Assembly: GCA_964415975.1 (NCBI GenBank)
Contig: CAYQCN010000026.1
Span: forward strand, 1-7,034
Reading direction: 5' to 3'
Source of the DNA: CAYQCN01 sp964415975
GTDB taxonomy: Bacteria > Patescibacteriota > Saccharimonadia > QS-5-54-17
DNA: 7,034 bases
Numbering within the stretch: the first letter of the stretch is position 1; each line of letters opens with the position of its first letter. The position numbers and the translations under genes were made by a program. Of the stretch, positions 6,123-7,034 are shown piece after piece. Below the pieces are notes generated by a model. That model had not been told where the DNA came from, searched no databases, and saw only the letters and a program-made list of their open reading frames with translations.

Positions 6123-7034
6123 TTAATCGTCGTCTTCAGACTCTGAGCCAAGCACAATGTAGTCGAAACTATACAACTCATCACTGGCTAAAGGTTCGGT
6201 AGCTATCAGCACAAAGCCTTCTTTGTCGCGCTCGACAAAGATATTGGTGCTTACTGCTGCAGCATTTATAGGCGTCAGGCTGACGCGAGGCAAACTATCT
6301 TCATACTCTTTGGCAAAAGTAACTTTGGCTATTTCGCCCTCTTCAGACACCCCATTCATCTCAACAGTTATAGTCCCGGCAGTATCGGTGCCATCTATAC
6401 TGACCTCGGCTTCTTCTGGCATGTCGCTAGTATCTTCGTAGTCCTCTTCATTGAGCACTAGGCTTTCCCCGAGCTCTATGGTCGGCTCACTGCCTCTAGA
6501 CAAGACTCTGCCTCCTAGTGTTATGTCATTTTCTACTTCTAGTTCTTTGACTGTGACGGTACCTTCAAAGGTAGCATCACCTTTGACTGTTAGGTCACCT
6601 TCGAGAGTAGTGTCACCTGAGACGTTGAGGTTTGAGAAGGTAGCTGAGTTTCCGTTTTGCAGGTAGCCAGTGTCAGTAGTGCTTGATTGGGTGGTAGCTT
6701 CAGTACTTGGGTTGTAGTATTGGGTCTCTACAAAGACGAGGATGGTGTCTTCATCGTCTGTTTGGTCTTCGAGGGCCCGACCGATCACCATGCCGGCTCC
6801 GGTGGCACGTTGCGCGACACCTTCAGTACTTGAGCTGGTGAGGTAGTCGCCTGTCTCTATGGTGCCGTTCTCGTCATTGACTTTGACTGGAACACGACCG
6901 GAGAGGGCGAGTGGCTCTCCATCAGTGGCTTCAGCCAGGGTTAAACCTGGTTCGGTAGAGATGACCCCGGCTAGACGGGAGTCGTAGCTGCTATCTGCTC
7001 GTTCGAGTTCTCCGCTAGAATTGAAGATGACGAC
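6123..7034 (-). CDS. C-terminal part of a large surface-type protein with hexapeptide-repeat stalk (5' end outside window)
   Basis: The frame is open from the right edge to TAA at 6123-6125, giving 303 visible residues. A Met at residue 82 lies in the middle of a conserved domain, so it is not the real start. Residues 1 to about 105 form a domain with DSRLAGVISTEPG, GRVPVKV (46-52), GDYLTSSST (62-70) and GAGMVIGRALE (79-89), which I recognise from large repeat proteins of CPR bacteria but cannot name. A Ser/Thr-rich linker follows. About 135-175 is a strict six-residue repeat (NLNVSG, DTTLEG, DLTVKG, DATFEG, TVTVKE) typical of beta-helix or trimeric stalks. The end, about 209-295, has GTDTAGTITVEM, VTFAKEY and VSLTPINAAA and a beta-rich character, then an acidic tail SESEDDD. 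The visible part is strongly acidic with no membrane anchor. It is probably cell-surface or secreted, perhaps adhesive. Neither a signal peptide nor an N-terminus can be seen. Confidence 0.85.
   Translation of the reverse strand, partial: VVIFNSSGELERADSSYDSRLAGVISTEPGLTLAEATDGEPLALSGRVPVKVNDENGTIETGDYLTSSSTEGVAQRATGAGMVIGRALEDQTDDEDTILVFVETQYYNPSTEATTQSSTTDTGYLQNGNSATFSNLNVSGDTTLEGDLTVKGDATFEGTVTVKELEVENDITLGGRVLSRGSEPTIELGESLVLNEEDYEDTSDMPEEAEVSIDGTDTAGTITVEMNGVSEEGEIAKVTFAKEYEDSLPRVSLTPINAAAVSTNIFVERDKEGFVLIATEPLASDELYSFDYIVLGSESEDDD

Noticed and set aside
6123..6791. Surface protein starting at the Met at 6791
   Set aside because: The frame stays open to the window edge, and this Met lies inside the conserved GAGMVIGRALE segment.

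Overview
The window reads as a compact bacterial chromosome segment in which every supported gene lies on the minus strand. In transcription order, from high to low coordinates, these are: the C-terminal part of a large surface-type protein (runs off the right edge), gyrB, gyrA, a DUF212 membrane protein, and the 5' end of a 16S rRNA gene (runs off the left edge). The repeat-stalk architecture of the surface protein, the short 16S V1 helix and the tight packing suggest a Candidate Phyla Radiation (Patescibacteria) genome. Saccharibacteria or a neighbouring lineage is my best guess, but the phylum was not tested. All four certain protein genes end in TAA and none needs UGA recoding.

Right part (about 6032-7034): an open frame enters from the window edge and ends at 6123. 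It encodes a conserved 'GRVPVKV...GDYLTSSST...GMVIGRALE' domain, a hexapeptide-repeat stalk, and a C-terminal beta-rich domain of the kind seen on large CPR cell-surface and phage-tail-like proteins. A GC-rich stem-loop follows its stop codon and overlaps the -35 region of a good sigma70-type promoter (TTGCCC-17-TATAAT) that serves gyrB.

Middle (1355-6031): gyrB and gyrA form the DNA gyrase operon, both full length with intact catalytic motifs. Their 114-nt gap is AT-rich. It carries phased AAAGT repeats in direct and inverted orientation, and also a 37-codon open frame that starts one base after the gyrB stop and ends overlapping the gyrA start as TAATG. The gyrA stop overlaps the DUF212 start in the same TAATG arrangement, with a strong Shine-Dalgarno, so gyrA and the DUF212 gene are probably translationally coupled.

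Left part (1-545): only 17 bases after the DUF212 stop comes a near-consensus rRNA promoter (TTGACA-18-TATTAT). It is followed by a leader of roughly 170 nt with a boxA antitermination site whose core matches the E. coli rrn boxA, two clear hairpins, and a segment complementary to the first nucleotides of 16S rRNA. No intrinsic terminator separates the gyrase operon from the rRNA promoter, so readthrough of gyrase transcripts into rrn is plausible.

No CRISPR array, tRNA, insertion sequence or defence system is visible. The most interesting items are the polybasic C-terminal extension of the DUF212 protein coupled to gyrA, the exactly fitting small ORF and repeat cluster between gyrB and gyrA, and the gyrase-to-rRNA arrangement with its boxA leader.
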